Shown: in pieces, positions 5,268-6,162 of the stretch
Numbering within the stretch: position 1 is the first letter of the stretch
How the letters are laid out: the number at the start of each line of letters is the position of its first letter
Assembly (NCBI GenBank): GCA_005779435.1
Contig: SXJH01000085.1
Span: 1-6,162 of the forward strand
Direction of reading: 5' to 3'
Length of the DNA: 6,162 nucleotides
Origin: Nitrosomonas sp.
Lineage (GTDB): Bacteria > Pseudomonadota > Gammaproteobacteria > Burkholderiales > Nitrosomonadaceae
Notes under the pieces: generated by a model
What the model was told of the DNA's origin: nothing
Database searches by the model: none
The model's input: the letters and a program-made list of their open reading frames with translations, nothing else
Position numbers and translations under genes: made by a program

Positions 5268-6162
5268 CTAATGCCGCAATCCGCTCGGCGCTCGTATGGG
5301 CGCTTTTTGTTCCAGTGGTTGCGGATCCAATATGGCAACGGTCAAGCCGTCGTCGGTGAAATACCTCTTTGTCACGGCGCGAATTTGATCGGATGTTACC
5401 GCCTTCAATTTTTCCAATACCGTATCGATATCGCGGAAAGACAATCCTATGCTCTCCATTCTGCCAAGCTGCATCGCTTGCGATTGAATCGAGTCACGCT
5501 GATAGACATGACTCGCGACAACTTGCGCTTTAACGCGCGCCAGTTCTTCTTCCGTCACACCTTCCACGATGATTTTTTCGATTTCTCCACGCAAAGCGCG
5601 CTCCAAATCCTCCACCGTTTTGCCTTCGCTCGGCACTGCGCTGAGAAAGAAAATGCTCGGCCCGCGCGCCATAGCACCGTAGCTTGCATTAACCGCATTG
5701 GCAACTCGACTGTCGCGTACTAACGATTTGTTCAGTCTGGCCGAAGCATGGCCGTCCAAAATACCCTCCAAAATCTCCAATGCATAAGGCTCCCAATCCG
5801 CGCCGACATGCCGGATGGCGGGCGCGTGATAACCCATGATCACATAAGGCAGCTCCGCAGGCGCTTTAACAACGATCCGCTTGGTTCCTGTTTGCGGCGG
5901 CTCGGTTTGCGGCTTGCGCGCATGCAATGGCAACACCGGGTGCGTTTCGATTGCACCGTAATGCTTTTGCACCAATCGGTACACTTCTTGCGCATCGACA
6001 TCGCCGACAACCACCAATACTGCATTGTTCGGCGAATACCAGCGGTCGTACCACTCCTGCGCATCCTCCACGCGCATATTTTCCAGATCGTTCATCCAGC
6101 CGATGATCGGATTTCTATACGGATGCGCTTGAAAAGCGACCGCCATCATTTTTTCGTACACC
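5268..6162 (-). CDS. M16-family (pitrilysin/insulinase-like) zinc peptidase, C-terminal portion; gene runs off the right edge
   Basis: The 297 or so visible residues form the later part of an M16B peptidase. They include the HPYRNPIIGW segment near the end of the first catalytic-like domain, the start of the second domain (EWYDRWYSPNNAVLVVVGDV, about 36-55), the LEGILDGHASARLNKSLVR segment (about 130-148) and the helical C-terminal part with VTEEELARVKAQ. Complete family members have roughly 430-470 residues, so about 150 are missing on the right. The frame is open to the edge, so the GTG at 6161 is not a real start. The HxxEH zinc motif and its distal Glu would lie outside the window, so this subunit may be either active or an inactive partner, as in the paired M16 genes of many proteobacteria. 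The frame is intact to the TAG at 5268. The gene is convergent with the EF-hand gene. Confidence 0.92.
   Translation of the reverse strand, partial: VYEKMMAVAFQAHPYRNPIIGWMNDLENMRVEDAQEWYDRWYSPNNAVLVVVGDVDAQEVYRLVQKHYGAIETHPVLPLHARKPQTEPPQTGTKRIVVKAPAELPYVIMGYHAPAIRHVGADWEPYALEILEGILDGHASARLNKSLVRDSRVANAVNASYGAMARGPSIFFLSAVPSEGKTVEDLERALRGEIEKIIVEGVTEEELARVKAQVVASHVYQRDSIQSQAMQLGRMESIGLSFRDIDTVLEKLKAVTSDQIRAVTKRYFTDDGLTVAILDPQPLEQKAPIRAPSGLRH

Overview
The window reads as chromosomal DNA of a betaproteobacterium, with a moderate G+C content near 50%. The best guess is a relative of Nitrosomonas or another Nitrosomonadaceae member. This rests on the character of the proteins and on remembered gene order (oligoribonuclease, Ste24-type protease, pterin dehydratase and RsgA side by side). 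It is inference and was not checked against any database.

Layout, left to right. Positions 1-3888 are all minus strand and hold two blocks. The right-hand block (3888 down to 1386) is a tightly packed operon: a Ste24-type M48 membrane metalloprotease, then pterin-4a-carbinolamine dehydratase, then the ribosome-assembly GTPase RsgA. Each junction overlaps by 4 bp, and rsgA starts on a TTG embedded in its neighbour's stop. The left-hand block is carAB, the two subunits of carbamoyl phosphate synthetase. carA is complete with a GTG start and strong ribosome binding site, and only the first 17 codons of carB are in the window. A sigma70-like promoter with a perfect TATAAT lies in the 155-bp gap before carA.

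Divergent from the protease, on the plus strand, is orn (3987-4532), encoding oligoribonuclease. Its stop codon lies inside the left end of a compact palindromic element (about 4529-4696). This element has 19-bp perfect terminal inverted repeats (22 bp with one mismatch), nested internal inverted repeats and no coding capacity. It looks like a MITE or other small non-autonomous insertion and is the most unusual thing in the window. Downstream comes a small exported, histidine-rich protein with two EF-hand loops (4790-5194), closed by a strong intrinsic terminator (5210-5259). A convergent minus-strand gene for an M16-family zinc peptidase ends at 5268 and runs off the right edge without its catalytic N-terminal part.

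Functionally this is mostly housekeeping: pyrimidine/arginine precursor synthesis (carAB), ribosome maturation (rsgA), nano-RNA and pGpG degradation (orn), membrane protein quality control (M48) and pterin recycling. I see no defence system, phage, CRISPR array, tRNA or rRNA. The accessory content is confined to 4529-5259: the palindromic element and the metal-binding-looking secreted protein behind it.
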